Shown here in pieces: positions 44,752-53,730 of a stretch of DNA of 64,000 nucleotides. Each line of letters begins with the position of its first letter. Positions within the stretch are counted from its first letter, which is position 1. This DNA is from Massilia sp. ST3. GTDB taxonomy: Bacteria; Pseudomonadota; Gammaproteobacteria; Burkholderiales; Burkholderiaceae_D. Made by a program: the position numbers and the translations under genes. The stretch lies in NCBI RefSeq assembly GCF_018119405.1, contig NZ_JAGPWC010000011.1, forward strand, positions 1 to 64,000. Reading direction: 5' to 3'. The notes below the pieces were generated by a model. The model ran no database searches. It saw only the letters and a list, made by a program, of their open reading frames with translations, and was not told where the DNA came from.

Positions 44752-44905
44752 GGGGCTCTCCTGGCAGGGGCAGCGCGGCGCGCTGCGGTCAATCTCCCTG
44801 GCGCACAGGGAGCGGCAGTGCGCATGATAATCCCGCACCGCCTCCAGAGGCTAGTCCCTGCCGCCAGGCTGATAATTCCGCCAGGTGGGGATTAGTTTCT
44901 TTTTT

Positions 44906-45286
44906 TCAAGTGGTCTGTTCGATAATCAGGGCCAGCGTGACCTTGCGCCCTTCGCCCATCAGGATGTTGTAGGTGCGGCAGGCGGCCTGGCTGTCCATGC
45001 ATTCGACGCCGATGCGCAGCGCCGAGAGGCTGGCGACCAGTTTCGGATGGACGAAGCGCTGGCGCTCGCCGGTGCCGAGCACGACCACGTCGGGCGCATC
45101 CTTCGCGATCTCCTCGAAGTGGGCGGCGGCCAGGTCCTCGAAACGGGCGACGTTCCACGGACGCGGCGGGACTTCGGGCATGACGGTGAGGCTGAACTCG
45201 AAGCGCTGGGCATTGATTTCGACGCCCTTGGCGTCGTAGCCGGTCACGGTCTGGTATTGTTGAGTGTTGTCGGAATGGAGCTTCAT
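44906..45286 (-). CDS. Mth938-like (DUF498) domain protein
   Basis: 126-residue cytoplasmic protein of the Mth938/NDUFAF3-like fold: FEDLAAAHFEEIAKDAPDVV, VVLGTGERQRF and ECMDSQAACRTYNILMGEGR. In bacteria its function is unknown; eukaryotic relatives assist complex I assembly. Its place between a peroxiredoxin and an alanine-type aminotransferase is common in Burkholderiales. Confidence 0.9.
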   Translation of the reverse strand: MKLHSDNTQQYQTVTGYDAKGVEINAQRFEFSLTVMPEVPPRPWNVARFEDLAAAHFEEIAKDAPDVVVLGTGERQRFVHPKLVASLSALRIGVECMDSQAACRTYNILMGEGRKVTLALIIEQTT

Positions 45287-45539
45287 GGTCTTGCGTTTTC
45301 AGAGGCGAAAGTAGTCGCTCATTGTAACCGGATCGGCAAGGTTGCCTGATTCCGCTGCCTAAGGCAGAATGGTATTTTTCGCACTGCAACATACGGAAGG
45401 GTCGAAAAACCTGCTGCGCGTTGCACTGTCGTCCTGCGATGCTCGCTGTACTCATGTACAGCTGCGCTTCTCGGACAACATTGCTGCCGCTCGCGACGGT
45501 TTTCCGATGCTTCCTTAGCGCATTCTTCCAGGGGATATC

Positions 45540-46769
45540 TTGCGACCCATTTTCAAATCGAACAAACTCGACGACGTTTGCTACGAAATCCGTGGCCCGG
45601 CCCTGGAAAAGGCCCGCCAGATGGAAGACGACGGCCAGAAGATCATCAAGCTTAATATCGGCAACCTGGCCGTGTTCGGCTTCGATCCGCCGGACGAGAT
45701 CGTGCACGACATGATCCGCAACATGCAGGGCGCGGCCGGCTATACCGATTCCAAGGGCATGTTTGCGCCGCGCAAGGCGGTCATGCACTATACCCAGGAA
45801 AAGAATATCCAGGGCGTCGGCATCGACGACATCTACCTGGGCAACGGCGCCTCCGAGCTGATCGTGATGGCGATGCAGGGCCTGCTGAACAACGGCGACG
45901 AGGTGCTGGTGCCGGCGCCCGACTATCCGCTCTGGACCGCGGCCGTGAGCCTGGCCGGCGGCAATCCGGTGCACTACGTGTGCGACGAGCAGTCCGGCTG
46001 GTTCCCCGACATCGAGGACATGCGCAAGAAGATCACGCCGAACACGCGCGCGATCGTCGTCATCAACCCGAACAACCCGACCGGCGCCCTGTATCCGCGC
46101 GAAGTGCTGCTCGAGATCGTCGAACTGGCGCGCCAGCACCAGCTGATCATCTACGCCGACGAAATCTACGACAAGACCCTGTACGACGGCGAACAGCACG
46201 TGTCGATCGCCTCGCTGGCCGACGACGTGCTGTGCCTGACCCTGAACGGCCTGTCCAAGAACTACCGCTCCTGCGGCTACCGCGCCGGCTGGATGACGGT
46301 GTCGGGCGAGAAGCGCCATGCCAAGGGCTATATCGACGGCCTGAACATGCTGGCCTCGATGCGCCTGTGCGCCAACGCGCCGGGCCAGTACGCGATCCAG
46401 ACCGCCCTCGGCGGCTACCAGAGCATCGCCGACCTGGTAGGCCCGGGCGGACGCCTGCTCAAACAGCGCGACCTCGCGCACAAACTGCTGACCGATATTC
46501 CGGGCGTGTCCTGCGTGAAGCCAAAAGCCGCGCTGTACATGTTCCCGCGCCTCGACCCGAAGATGTACCCGATCACGGACGACCAGCAGTTCATCTGCGA
46601 ACTGCTGTCCGAGGAAAAAGTGCTGCTGGTGCAAGGCACCGGCTTCAACTGGATCGCCCCGGACCACTTCCGGCTGGTGTTCCTGCCCAATTCCGACGAC
46701 CTGACCGACGCTTGCGGACGCATCGCGCGCTTCCTCGACGGCTACCGACGGCGCCATGGACGCGCCTAG
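45540..46769 (+). CDS. alaA: Alanine-synthesising aminotransferase, AlaA type
   Basis: PLP aminotransferase that makes alanine from pyruvate and glutamate. 409 residues. The TTG at 45540 follows AGGGGA at 8 nt and gives MRPIFKSNKLDDVCYEIRGP, the family N-terminus. PLP lysine in LNGLSKNYRSCGYRAGW; NPNNPTGA and ADEIYDKTLYD are typical. The gene is 21 nt upstream of hom, a common arrangement linking pyruvate/alanine and aspartate-family pathways. The upstream 253 bases hold no visible gene. Confidence 0.93.
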   Translation: MRPIFKSNKLDDVCYEIRGPALEKARQMEDDGQKIIKLNIGNLAVFGFDPPDEIVHDMIRNMQGAAGYTDSKGMFAPRKAVMHYTQEKNIQGVGIDDIYLGNGASELIVMAMQGLLNNGDEVLVPAPDYPLWTAAVSLAGGNPVHYVCDEQSGWFPDIEDMRKKITPNTRAIVVINPNNPTGALYPREVLLEIVELARQHQLIIYADEIYDKTLYDGEQHVSIASLADDVLCLTLNGLSKNYRSCGYRAGWMTVSGEKRHAKGYIDGLNMLASMRLCANAPGQYAIQTALGGYQSIADLVGPGGRLLKQRDLAHKLLTDIPGVSCVKPKAALYMFPRLDPKMYPITDDQQFICELLSEEKVLLVQGTGFNWIAPDHFRLVFLPNSDDLTDACGRIARFLDGYRRRHGRA

Positions 46770-46790
46770 ACTTCAACGAGAAACCACACC

Positions 46791-48110
46791 ATGAAACCCA
46801 TCAAAGTTGGCCTACTGGGGCTCGGCACCGTCGGTGCCGGCACCTATAACGTTCTTCAGCGCAACCAGGAAGAGATCCGCCGCCGTGCCGGCCGCGGCAT
46901 TGAAATTACCATGGTGGCGGCGCGTAACATTGAACGGGCACGCCAGCTGACAGGGAACACCATCGAGGTGGTCGCCGACGCCTTCGCCGTGGTCAACCAT
47001 CCCGACATCGACATCGTGGTGGAACTGATCGGCGGCTACGAGCTGCCGCGCGAGCTGGTGCTGCAGGCCATCGCCAACGGCAAGCACGTGGTCACCGCCA
47101 ACAAGGCCTTGCTGGCCCTGCACGGCAACGAGATCTTCGCCGCCGCCCAGGACAAGGGCGTGACGGTGGCCTTCGAGGCGGCCGTGGCCGGCGGCGTGCC
47201 GATCATCAAGGCGCTGCGCGAAGGCCTGACTGCCAACCGCATCGAATCGGTGGCCGGCATCATCAACGGCACCACCAACTTCATCCTTTCCGAAATGCGC
47301 GAGAAGGGCCTGGACTTCGCGACCGTGCTCAAGCAGGCGCAGGAACTGGGCTATGCCGAGGCCGACCCGACCTTCGACATCGAGGGCGTGGACGCGGCGC
47401 ACAAGCTGACCATCATGTCGGCGATCGCCTTCGGCATCCCGGTGCAGTTCGACAAGGCCTACATCGAAGGCATCAGCAAGCTGGAAGCGGCCGACATCCG
47501 CTACGCCGAGCAGCTGGGCTATCGCATCAAGCTGCTGGGCATCACCCGGCGCACCCGTACGGAATCGGGCGAAGGCATCGAGCTGCGCGTGCACCCGACC
47601 CTGATCCCGGCCGCGCGCCTGATCGCCAACGTCGAAGGCGCGATGAACGCGGTGCTGGTGCAGGCCGACGCCGTCGGATCCTCGCTGTATTACGGCAAGG
47701 GCGCGGGCTCCGAGCCGACCGCCTCGGCCGTGATCGCCGACCTGGTCGACGTGACCCGCCTGGCGACCGTGGACCCGTACTGCCGCGTGCCGCACCTGGC
47801 CTTCCAGCCGGGCGAGATGACCGACGTCGCCATCGTGCCGATGGCCGAGATCACCACCAGCTACTACCTGCGCGTGCACGTGAAGGACCAGCTGGGCGTG
47901 ATGGCGGACCTGACCCGCATCCTGGCCGACGCCGGCATCTCGATCGACGCCGTGCTGCAGAAGGAGCCGGGCGACCAGACCGACCTCGACATCATCATGC
48001 TGACGCACCAGACGCGCGAGAAGAACATCGATGCGGCGATCGCCAAGATCGAGGCGCTGCCGGCGGTGATCAGCAAGGTGACGCGGATTCGCCTCGAAGC
48101 GCTGAGCTGA
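46791..48110 (+). CDS. hom: Homoserine dehydrogenase
   Basis: Reduces aspartate semialdehyde to homoserine for threonine and methionine. 439 residues: NAD(P)-binding GLLGLGTVGAGTY, catalytic region KLTIMSAIAFG with EADPTFDIEGVDAAHKL, and a C-terminal ACT domain (LRVHVKDQLGVMADLTRILA) for feedback by threonine. In many Burkholderiales thrC follows directly; here an extragenic palindrome and a short minus-strand frame follow instead, and thrC is not in the window. Confidence 0.96.
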   Translation: MKPIKVGLLGLGTVGAGTYNVLQRNQEEIRRRAGRGIEITMVAARNIERARQLTGNTIEVVADAFAVVNHPDIDIVVELIGGYELPRELVLQAIANGKHVVTANKALLALHGNEIFAAAQDKGVTVAFEAAVAGGVPIIKALREGLTANRIESVAGIINGTTNFILSEMREKGLDFATVLKQAQELGYAEADPTFDIEGVDAAHKLTIMSAIAFGIPVQFDKAYIEGISKLEAADIRYAEQLGYRIKLLGITRRTRTESGEGIELRVHPTLIPAARLIANVEGAMNAVLVQADAVGSSLYYGKGAGSEPTASAVIADLVDVTRLATVDPYCRVPHLAFQPGEMTDVAIVPMAEITTSYYLRVHVKDQLGVMADLTRILADAGISIDAVLQKEPGDQTDLDIIMLTHQTREKNIDAAIAKIEALPAVISKVTRIRLEALS

Positions 48111-48115
48111 TTGAT

Positions 48116-48227
48116 CGTAGGGTTGGCGGCTCCGCCGCCGACGCGTTCAAGCGGCGCTTGCCGGATCGTTCGCGAGAACGGAGCCGCCAACGATCACCGC
48201 GTGGACGGGGGACCCGTCCACCCTACG
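48116..48227. repeat. CGTAGGGT-type extragenic palindrome, copy 2
   Basis: Left arm 48116-48150 (CGTAGGGTTGGCGGCTCCGC, then CGCCGACGCGTTCAA) and right arm about 48199-48227, ending GTCCACCCTACG. It is related to the element at 20720-20827. It follows the hom stop by 5 nt and reaches the stop codon of the small minus-strand frame at 48223. Confidence 0.75.
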
Positions 48228-48411
48228 TCATCGGCGGCATATCCCACTGCAGCGGCATGGCGCCGCGCACCCCTTCGGGCACACAGCGCATGGGCTGCGC
48301 CTCGTCGTCGTCGAGAAGGGCAGTGGTGAGGAGGAGCAGATCCTGCTCGATGTGCTCGAACAGCGCGCTGGCGACGCTGGCGTAGCAGACGTGGAAGGTG
48401 GCTGAAGTCAT
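48223..48411 (-). CDS. Small hypothetical protein
   Basis: 62 residues, starting MTSATFHVCYASVASALFEH. I do not recognise it. Codon third positions are strongly G/C as in the real genes nearby, and the frame is free of the Arg/Pro bias of most false frames, so it may be real. The stop codon lies inside the palindrome at 48116-48227, and no clear ribosome site is seen. The stretch 48412-48690 holds no other gene. Confidence 0.45.
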   Translation of the reverse strand: MTSATFHVCYASVASALFEHIEQDLLLLTTALLDDDEAQPMRCVPEGVRGAMPLQWDMPPMT

Positions 48412-48690
48412 CCGCGGATTCTACCTGCGCTGCACTGCAGCATGGCCCGGGAAAAGGGCCTCCTTGACCCACTTCAATTAGGGGTCGCCCGGGATCATAC
48501 AGTTTGATTCCGCACGGCCGTCCAGCGCCACGTTTTGTGTTGAATGGCGATCGCGTATCAAAATATGCAACCCCCGGTATTCCCTGCGGCGACCAGATCA
48601 TGAATTTGAGAAACAGCGTTTGTGAGCCCGGGGCGGCCGTTGTACAGTACGCACTCCCGTTCAGCGAACTTTTTCAGCAATCTCTAGCGC

Positions 48691-50583
48691 ATGAGCCATC
48701 CGAACCAGTTTTCCCTGCTGACGCAGCGCCGCTTCGGCCCCTTCTTCTGGACCCAGTTCCTAGGCGCCTTCAACGACAACCTGTTCAAGACCGCGCTGCT
48801 GGTCGTGCTGACCTATGACGCGCTGTCCTGGACCACGCTCGATCCGGCCCTGCTGAACAACCTGATCCCTGGCCTGTTCATCCTGCCCTTCGTGCTGTTC
48901 TCGGCCACGGCCGGCCAGATCGCGGACAAGTTCGACAAAGGGCAGCTGGCGCGCTTCGTCAAGCTGCTCGAGATCGCCATCATGGGCGTGGCCTGCATCG
49001 GCTGGATGACGCATACCTTGTGGCTGCTGGTGGCGGCCGTGGCCGGCATGGGCCTGCATTCGACCCTGTTCGGCCCGGTCAAGTACGCCTACCTGCCGCA
49101 GCAGCTGAAGCCCGAGGAACTCGTGGGCGGCAACGGCGTCATCGAGATGGGCACCTTCGTCGGCATCCTGCTGGGCGAAGTGGCTGGCGCGGTGCTGGTG
49201 GCGACCAAGCCCTTCGGCATCGAGCTGGTGGCGGCTGGCACCCTGGGCTGCGCCGTGCTGGGCCTGGCCGCCAGCTGGCGCATTCCCCCGTCGCCGGCCC
49301 CGGCGCCCGAGCTGAGGATCAGCCGCAATCCCTTTGCGGAATCGCTGCGCAACCTGAATTTCTCGCGCCAGAACCGCACGGTGTTCCTGTCGATGCTGGG
49401 CAATTCCTGGTTCTGGTTCTACGGCGCCCTGGTGCTGGCGCAATTCCCGCTGTTCGCCAAGGACTACCTGCATGGCGACCACAGCGTCTTCGTGCTGCTG
49501 CTGACCGTATTCTCGCTCGGCATCGGCGCCGGTTCGCTGCTGTGCGAGCGCCTGTCGGGCCGCAAGGTCGAGATCGGCCTGGTGCCTTTCGGCTCGATCG
49601 GCCTGTCGGTGTTCGGCATCGACCTGTACTTCGCCAGCAGCGCCTATGCCGGTGCCGGGACGGCCGCGCTCGACGCCTTCGCGCTGCTGGCCCAGCCGGG
49701 CGTGCCGCGCATCCTGGCCGACATCGTCCTGATCGGTATCTTCGGCGGCTTCTTCATCGTGCCGCTGTTCGCCCTGATCCAGACCCGCTGCGACCAGAAG
49801 CACGTGTCGCGCACCATCGCCGGCATGAACATCCTGAACGCGCTGTTCATGGTGGCTTCGGCTGGCGTGGCGATCCTGCTGCTGGGGCAGGGCTTCACGA
49901 TTCCCGAACTGTTCCTGGTCACGGCCCTGCTGAACGCCGTGGTGGCGGTGTACATCTTCTCGCTGGTGCCGGAATTCCTGATGCGCTTCCTGGCCTGGCT
50001 CCTGATCCACACCGTGTACCGCGTGCGCACGGTGGACGTGGCGCGCATCCCGGAGGAAGGCCCGGCCGTGCTGGTATGTAACCACGTGAGCTATGTCGAC
50101 GCGCTGGTGATCGGCGCCGCCAGCCCGCGCCCGATCCGCTTCGTGATGGACCACCGCATCTTCAAGACGCCTTTCCTGAGCTGGCTGTTCCGCGCCGCCA
50201 AGACCATCCCGATCGCGCCGGCCAAGGAAGACCCGTGGGTGATGGAAAAGGCGTTCGTGGACATCGCCCATGCCTTGCACGATGGCGAGCTGGTCTGCAT
50301 CTTCCCGGAAGGGAAGCTGACCTCGACCGGCGAGATCAGCGAATTCCGCGCCGGCATCGCCAAGATCGTCGCCCGCAGCCAGGTGCCGGTGATCCCGATG
50401 GCCCTGCGCGGCCTGTGGGGCAGCATGTTCACGCGCGACAAGACCAACATTTTCGAGCGCCGCATCGAACGCGGCGTGCGCTCGAAGCTGGCGCTGGCCG
50501 TCGGCTTGCCGGTGACGCCGGAGCAGGCCACTCCGGAATACCTGCAGGAGCAGGTGCTGGCCTTGCGCGGCGACTGGAAATAA
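48691..50583 (+). CDS. LplT-like MFS transporter fused to PlsC-type acyltransferase
   Basis: 630-residue inner-membrane protein. Residues 1-430: about 12 membrane segments of an MFS permease resembling lysophospholipid flippase LplT (QFLGAFNDNLFKTALLV, LFGPVKYAYLPQQLKPEELV). Residues about 435-630: a PlsC acyltransferase domain with VLVCNHVSYVDALV (the HxxxxD motif) and CIFPEGKLTSTGEI. Related proteins carry a third, acyl-ACP synthetase domain (Aas); it is absent here. Likely role: import and re-acylation of lysophospholipids for membrane repair. Confidence 0.92.
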   Translation: MSHPNQFSLLTQRRFGPFFWTQFLGAFNDNLFKTALLVVLTYDALSWTTLDPALLNNLIPGLFILPFVLFSATAGQIADKFDKGQLARFVKLLEIAIMGVACIGWMTHTLWLLVAAVAGMGLHSTLFGPVKYAYLPQQLKPEELVGGNGVIEMGTFVGILLGEVAGAVLVATKPFGIELVAAGTLGCAVLGLAASWRIPPSPAPAPELRISRNPFAESLRNLNFSRQNRTVFLSMLGNSWFWFYGALVLAQFPLFAKDYLHGDHSVFVLLLTVFSLGIGAGSLLCERLSGRKVEIGLVPFGSIGLSVFGIDLYFASSAYAGAGTAALDAFALLAQPGVPRILADIVLIGIFGGFFIVPLFALIQTRCDQKHVSRTIAGMNILNALFMVASAGVAILLLGQGFTIPELFLVTALLNAVVAVYIFSLVPEFLMRFLAWLLIHTVYRVRTVDVARIPEEGPAVLVCNHVSYVDALVIGAASPRPIRFVMDHRIFKTPFLSWLFRAAKTIPIAPAKEDPWVMEKAFVDIAHALHDGELVCIFPEGKLTSTGEISEFRAGIAKIVARSQVPVIPMALRGLWGSMFTRDKTNIFERRIERGVRSKLALAVGLPVTPEQATPEYLQEQVLALRGDWK

Positions 50584-50592
50584 ACAGGGCGC

Positions 50593-51786
50593 TCAGCCCG
50601 GCTGGCGCAGGGGCGCCGCGGCCGGGCGCCCGATCCAGGTGGCGCGGTGCCACAGGGCTTCCAGCGGACCCTGCGTGTGCCGGCGCAGCCACCAGCTGCT
50701 GAACCAGATTTGCAGCACCGCCAGCGCGATCCCGATCAGGAGGCAGAGGCTGGCGCCGGTGAGGGCGTACAGGCCCAGCCCGAATCCATAGTAGAGGACG
50801 GTGCCGGCGAGGGACTGCATCATGTAGCTGGTCAGGCTCATGCGTCCCAGCGGCGCCAGGCGCGCCAGCATCCTGCCCCCGGCCGCCCCGCGGTGGAGCA
50901 GGGCGAAGCCGGCGACCAGCAAGGCCGCGAAGGCCAGGTTGGCCCAGGAACTGAACATCAGCACCAGGGGCCGCTTCAAGCCTTCAGCGCCGTTCCAGCC
51001 GTCCAGGCTGCGGTGGGCGAAGAACAGCGGAACGAACAGGACCAAGGCGATGAGGGCGATCCTGCGCCAGCGCACCGCCGCGGCCGCATCGTCCGCAAAG
51101 AAGCGCGCCCGGCAGGCCAGCATGCCGAGCATGAACAGGGCCGGGATCTGGAACAGTCGGCCGTTCTCCCAGCTCCACAGGATCGCGGCTGGCCTGCCAT
51201 TGAAGAGATTCCCGCTCCATACTTCCCACATCGAACCGTGCATCAGGTAGGCGTTGCCGCGTCCGAAGTAGGCCCAGGATGCCGGGTCCGGCAGCTTGAG
51301 CGCGGGCGCGGGAAGGGCGCGCAGCAGCTCGACCAGGGCATAGGGCTGGAGCAGCAGGACGCAGACGATCGCCAGCACCAGGCGCCGAGGCAAACGGGCC
51401 ACCAGCAGCAGGCTCGCGCCGAGCACGGCATACATGGCCAGGATGTCGCCCTGGTAGAACATCGAGTTCACCAATCCGAAACCGAGCAGGAGCAGCAGGC
51501 GCCACGCGAAGCGGGCGCGAAAGTCCTCGCCGACGGCTGCGCGGCGGCCATCCTGCAGCGCGAAGGTGAAGCCGAACAGGAAGGCGAAGATGGCGTAGGC
51601 CTTGCCGTGGAAGAGGAAGAACAGGGTTTCCCAGACGAGCTTGTCGAGGCTGATCATCCAGGCCGGCAGATGGGTCGGAAAATGGTAGAGATCGAAGTGT
51701 TCGAGGTTATGCAGCAGCATGATCGCCAGGATCACGAAGCCGCGCAGGGCGTCGACCACGGCAAGACGTTCGGACGAAGTGGGCAT
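50593..51786 (-). CDS. DUF418 family membrane protein
   Basis: 397 residues with about ten membrane segments. The start at 51786 follows GGAG at 8 nt and gives MPTSSERLAVVDALRGFVIL. N-terminal LAVVDALRGF motif and C-terminal GRMSLTSYMMQSLAGTVLYY are typical of the DUF418/YeiB group of unknown function. The frame extends to 52182 but that part includes the tRNA. It is convergent with the LplT-PlsC gene, 9 nt apart. Confidence 0.88.
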   Translation of the reverse strand: MPTSSERLAVVDALRGFVILAIMLLHNLEHFDLYHFPTHLPAWMISLDKLVWETLFFLFHGKAYAIFAFLFGFTFALQDGRRAAVGEDFRARFAWRLLLLLGFGLVNSMFYQGDILAMYAVLGASLLLVARLPRRLVLAIVCVLLLQPYALVELLRALPAPALKLPDPASWAYFGRGNAYLMHGSMWEVWSGNLFNGRPAAILWSWENGRLFQIPALFMLGMLACRARFFADDAAAAVRWRRIALIALVLFVPLFFAHRSLDGWNGAEGLKRPLVLMFSSWANLAFAALLVAGFALLHRGAAGGRMLARLAPLGRMSLTSYMMQSLAGTVLYYGFGLGLYALTGASLCLLIGIALAVLQIWFSSWWLRRHTQGPLEALWHRATWIGRPAAAPLRQPG

Positions 51787-51994
51787 CTCAGCTCCAGCGA
51801 AGGACGGAGGGGCCATTGTAGGTGGTAGCGTTACCACTGCGGCGATGCCGGGCTCTGCAATTGGTGAGAGATGGGGTTGCTGCTTGATCCCGGGAATCGC
51901 TTCCGGGACCGCCGGAAGGGTAGGCGGCTTACGTCGGCGCAAGCCTTTTATTGAAAACGTATAACAAAAACTCAAGGTTTTTTTCCGGCTCTGA

Positions 51995-52000
51995 TATAAT
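51995..52000 (+). promoter_or_regulatory. -10 element of the tRNA-Pro promoter
   Basis: Perfect TATAAT 12 nt before the first base of the tRNA, with an AT-rich upstream stretch (TATTGAAAACGTATAAC) but no clean -35. Confidence 0.6.
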
Positions 52001-52011
52001 TGCTGGCTAGT

Positions 52012-52088
<77 letters not shown>

Positions 52089-52171
52089 TTAACATCAAGG
52101 CATTGCAGTTCATCGTAATGCGGCGCAATAGCGCACAACCGCCGTCTGCACATGCAGGGCGGTATCCAGGG

Positions 52172-52196
52172 AAAAGCCGCATTGCGGCTTTTTTTT
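52172..52196 (+). terminator. Rho-independent terminator after tRNA-Pro
   Basis: Stem AAGCCGC / GCGGCTT (52174-52180, 52184-52190) with an ATT loop and T8, 84 nt after the tRNA. Confidence 0.9.
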
Positions 52197-52364
52197 CGTC
52201 TGAAGAATGGTACCGGCTACCGGACTCGCCTGAAGAATGTGAAGCGGGCAGAAGCTCATCTTGCCATGCGGTAACAAGTTTCGTACACTGAGCCTTTCCC
52301 TATTCTTGCTTCCGACCGGCCATGGCCGCTTAGTGCACGAGGGCGTTTCATCGATGAGGCAACG

Positions 52365-52646
52365 ATGGCTTTTTCCTCGGTTTGGACGAACTTCTTCATG
52401 GCCTACGCGGCTGTCATGCTGGGGCATCGATGGATGAGCAAGCGGGAGTTCCGCCAGCACCCCGATAAAGGCCGGCGTTACCAGGCGCTTCCTCTCGCCT
52501 ACAAGTTCGCTTGCTGGTTCATGGTCATGCCCTTACTGGCGGGCACTGTCGTACATGAATTTCTTGGCGCCTTGGGCCTTGCTTCCTTTCTCGTGCTCGA
52601 AAGCGCCTGCATTCGCTGGTATCGGCGTGCCGGCCTGCTTCGGTGA
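52365..52646 (+). CDS. Small membrane protein of unknown function
   Basis: 93 residues with two or three hydrophobic segments (FFMAYAAVMLG, FACWFMVMPLLAGTVVHEFL). I do not recognise it. The reading frame overlaps the next one, and membrane character supports it being real over the opposite-strand frame at 52110-52460. No strong ribosome site is seen. The flanking region is less GC-rich than average. Confidence 0.55.
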   Translation: MAFSSVWTNFFMAYAAVMLGHRWMSKREFRQHPDKGRRYQALPLAYKFACWFMVMPLLAGTVVHEFLGALGLASFLVLESACIRWYRRAGLLR

Positions 52647-52663
52647 TCAGGGAGCGAAAGCGG

Positions 52664-53122
52664 ATGCATGAGATCACAGGCGAACCGGCCGGCAAATGGA
52701 AGGCGTGGGTAAAGTGGATCTGGCTGGCGATCGCGCTACTGGGCGGCGCCTGGATAGTAGGGATGTCCCGGCAAGATACTGGCGTCACGCTGGCCTGGGC
52801 TGCGGTGATCCTTTTCATGATGGTCCGGTTTCGCATCACGGAACAACGCTTCGACCTCCTGGTCGACCGGCATCCCGTTCGCGTCGACATCTACACGGAC
52901 AAGCGCCGGCGTACATGGATACAGTGGAAAAGCCGAGGCGCCACCATGCGCGCCTGCATCCAGGAAGCGTATTGCACGGGCTGGGTGAACCACGACATCA
53001 CACTCGACGAAAGAACGTATCCGCTGCGGATTCTTGTCAAACCGATCGGTGATGGCTACATGGTTTTTCCTGCCAGCCGCGAGTTCGAGATGCGTGTGAT
53101 CCGGCATTCGTACTCCTGTTAA
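52664..53122 (+). CDS. Two-segment membrane protein of unknown function
   Basis: 152 residues from the ATG at 52664, which follows AGGGAG at 8 nt; a GTG at 52643 overlapping the previous stop is the alternative. Two membrane segments at about 14-52 (WIWLAIALLGGAWIVG and LAWAAVILFMMVRF) and a soluble C-terminal part with basic and aromatic residues. Unknown function. The pair with the preceding small gene suggests a two-gene operon. Confidence 0.65.
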   Translation: MHEITGEPAGKWKAWVKWIWLAIALLGGAWIVGMSRQDTGVTLAWAAVILFMMVRFRITEQRFDLLVDRHPVRVDIYTDKRRRTWIQWKSRGATMRACIQEAYCTGWVNHDITLDERTYPLRILVKPIGDGYMVFPASREFEMRVIRHSYSC

Positions 53123-53166
53123 CCAGGCTGGGCCCGGGTTGCGGACATCACCTTGGACACCTGGGC

Positions 53167-53730
53167 TTAGTTCACTTCATCGTGCTCGGCAATCAGCAAG
53201 GCCGCGCTGTACAGATCCGGCGCCATGCGCGTCGGAAGGCGGCGCGGGCCGAGCCGCCATTCGGTTTCGTTGCCGTTGTCGATTAGCAGGGTGCGGCAGC
53301 CGGCCCGGTTGCCGGCTTCCACATCGTGCAGCACGTCGCCGATCATCCACGAGGCGCGCAGGTCGATGGGATGGTCGCGGGCGGCGCGCAGCAGCATGCC
53401 CGGCGAGGGCTTGCGGCAGTGACAGACCAGCGCATAGGCGGCAACGGTGCCGAGCGGATGATGGGGGCAGTAGTAAAAGCCGTCGAGCGTAAGCTGCTCG
53501 CGGAACAGCAGGTCCGACAGGCGGTCGGCCACCGGCGCCATGACCTCCTCGCCGAAGCAGCCGTGCGCGATGCCGGACTGGTTGGTGACCACGAACAGCC
53601 GGTAGTCGAGACCGGCGAGCAGGCGCAGCGCGGCGCCGGCTCCCGGCAGCAGGTGAATGCGGCGCGGCTCGATGTTATAGGGCAGGTCGTCCACCAGGGT
53701 CCCGTCCTTGTCGAGGAAGATTGCTTTCAT
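53167..53730 (-). CDS. HAD-IIIA phosphatase, D-glycero-D-manno-heptose 1,7-bisphosphatase type
   Basis: 187 residues from the ATG at 53730 (MKAIFLDKDGTLVDDLPYN). Catalytic DxD in LDKDGT, VTNQSG motif, the zinc-binding YCPHHP and CHCRKPSPGML typical of GmhB, and metal-binding IGDVLHDVEAGNRAG. All key residues are intact. GmhB relatives dephosphorylate heptose bisphosphate for LPS core or surface glycans. Starts inside the 3' end of the upstream glycosyltransferase remnant (4-nt overlap, ATGA). Confidence 0.9.
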   Translation of the reverse strand: MKAIFLDKDGTLVDDLPYNIEPRRIHLLPGAGAALRLLAGLDYRLFVVTNQSGIAHGCFGEEVMAPVADRLSDLLFREQLTLDGFYYCPHHPLGTVAAYALVCHCRKPSPGMLLRAARDHPIDLRASWMIGDVLHDVEAGNRAGCRTLLIDNGNETEWRLGPRRLPTRMAPDLYSAALLIAEHDEVN

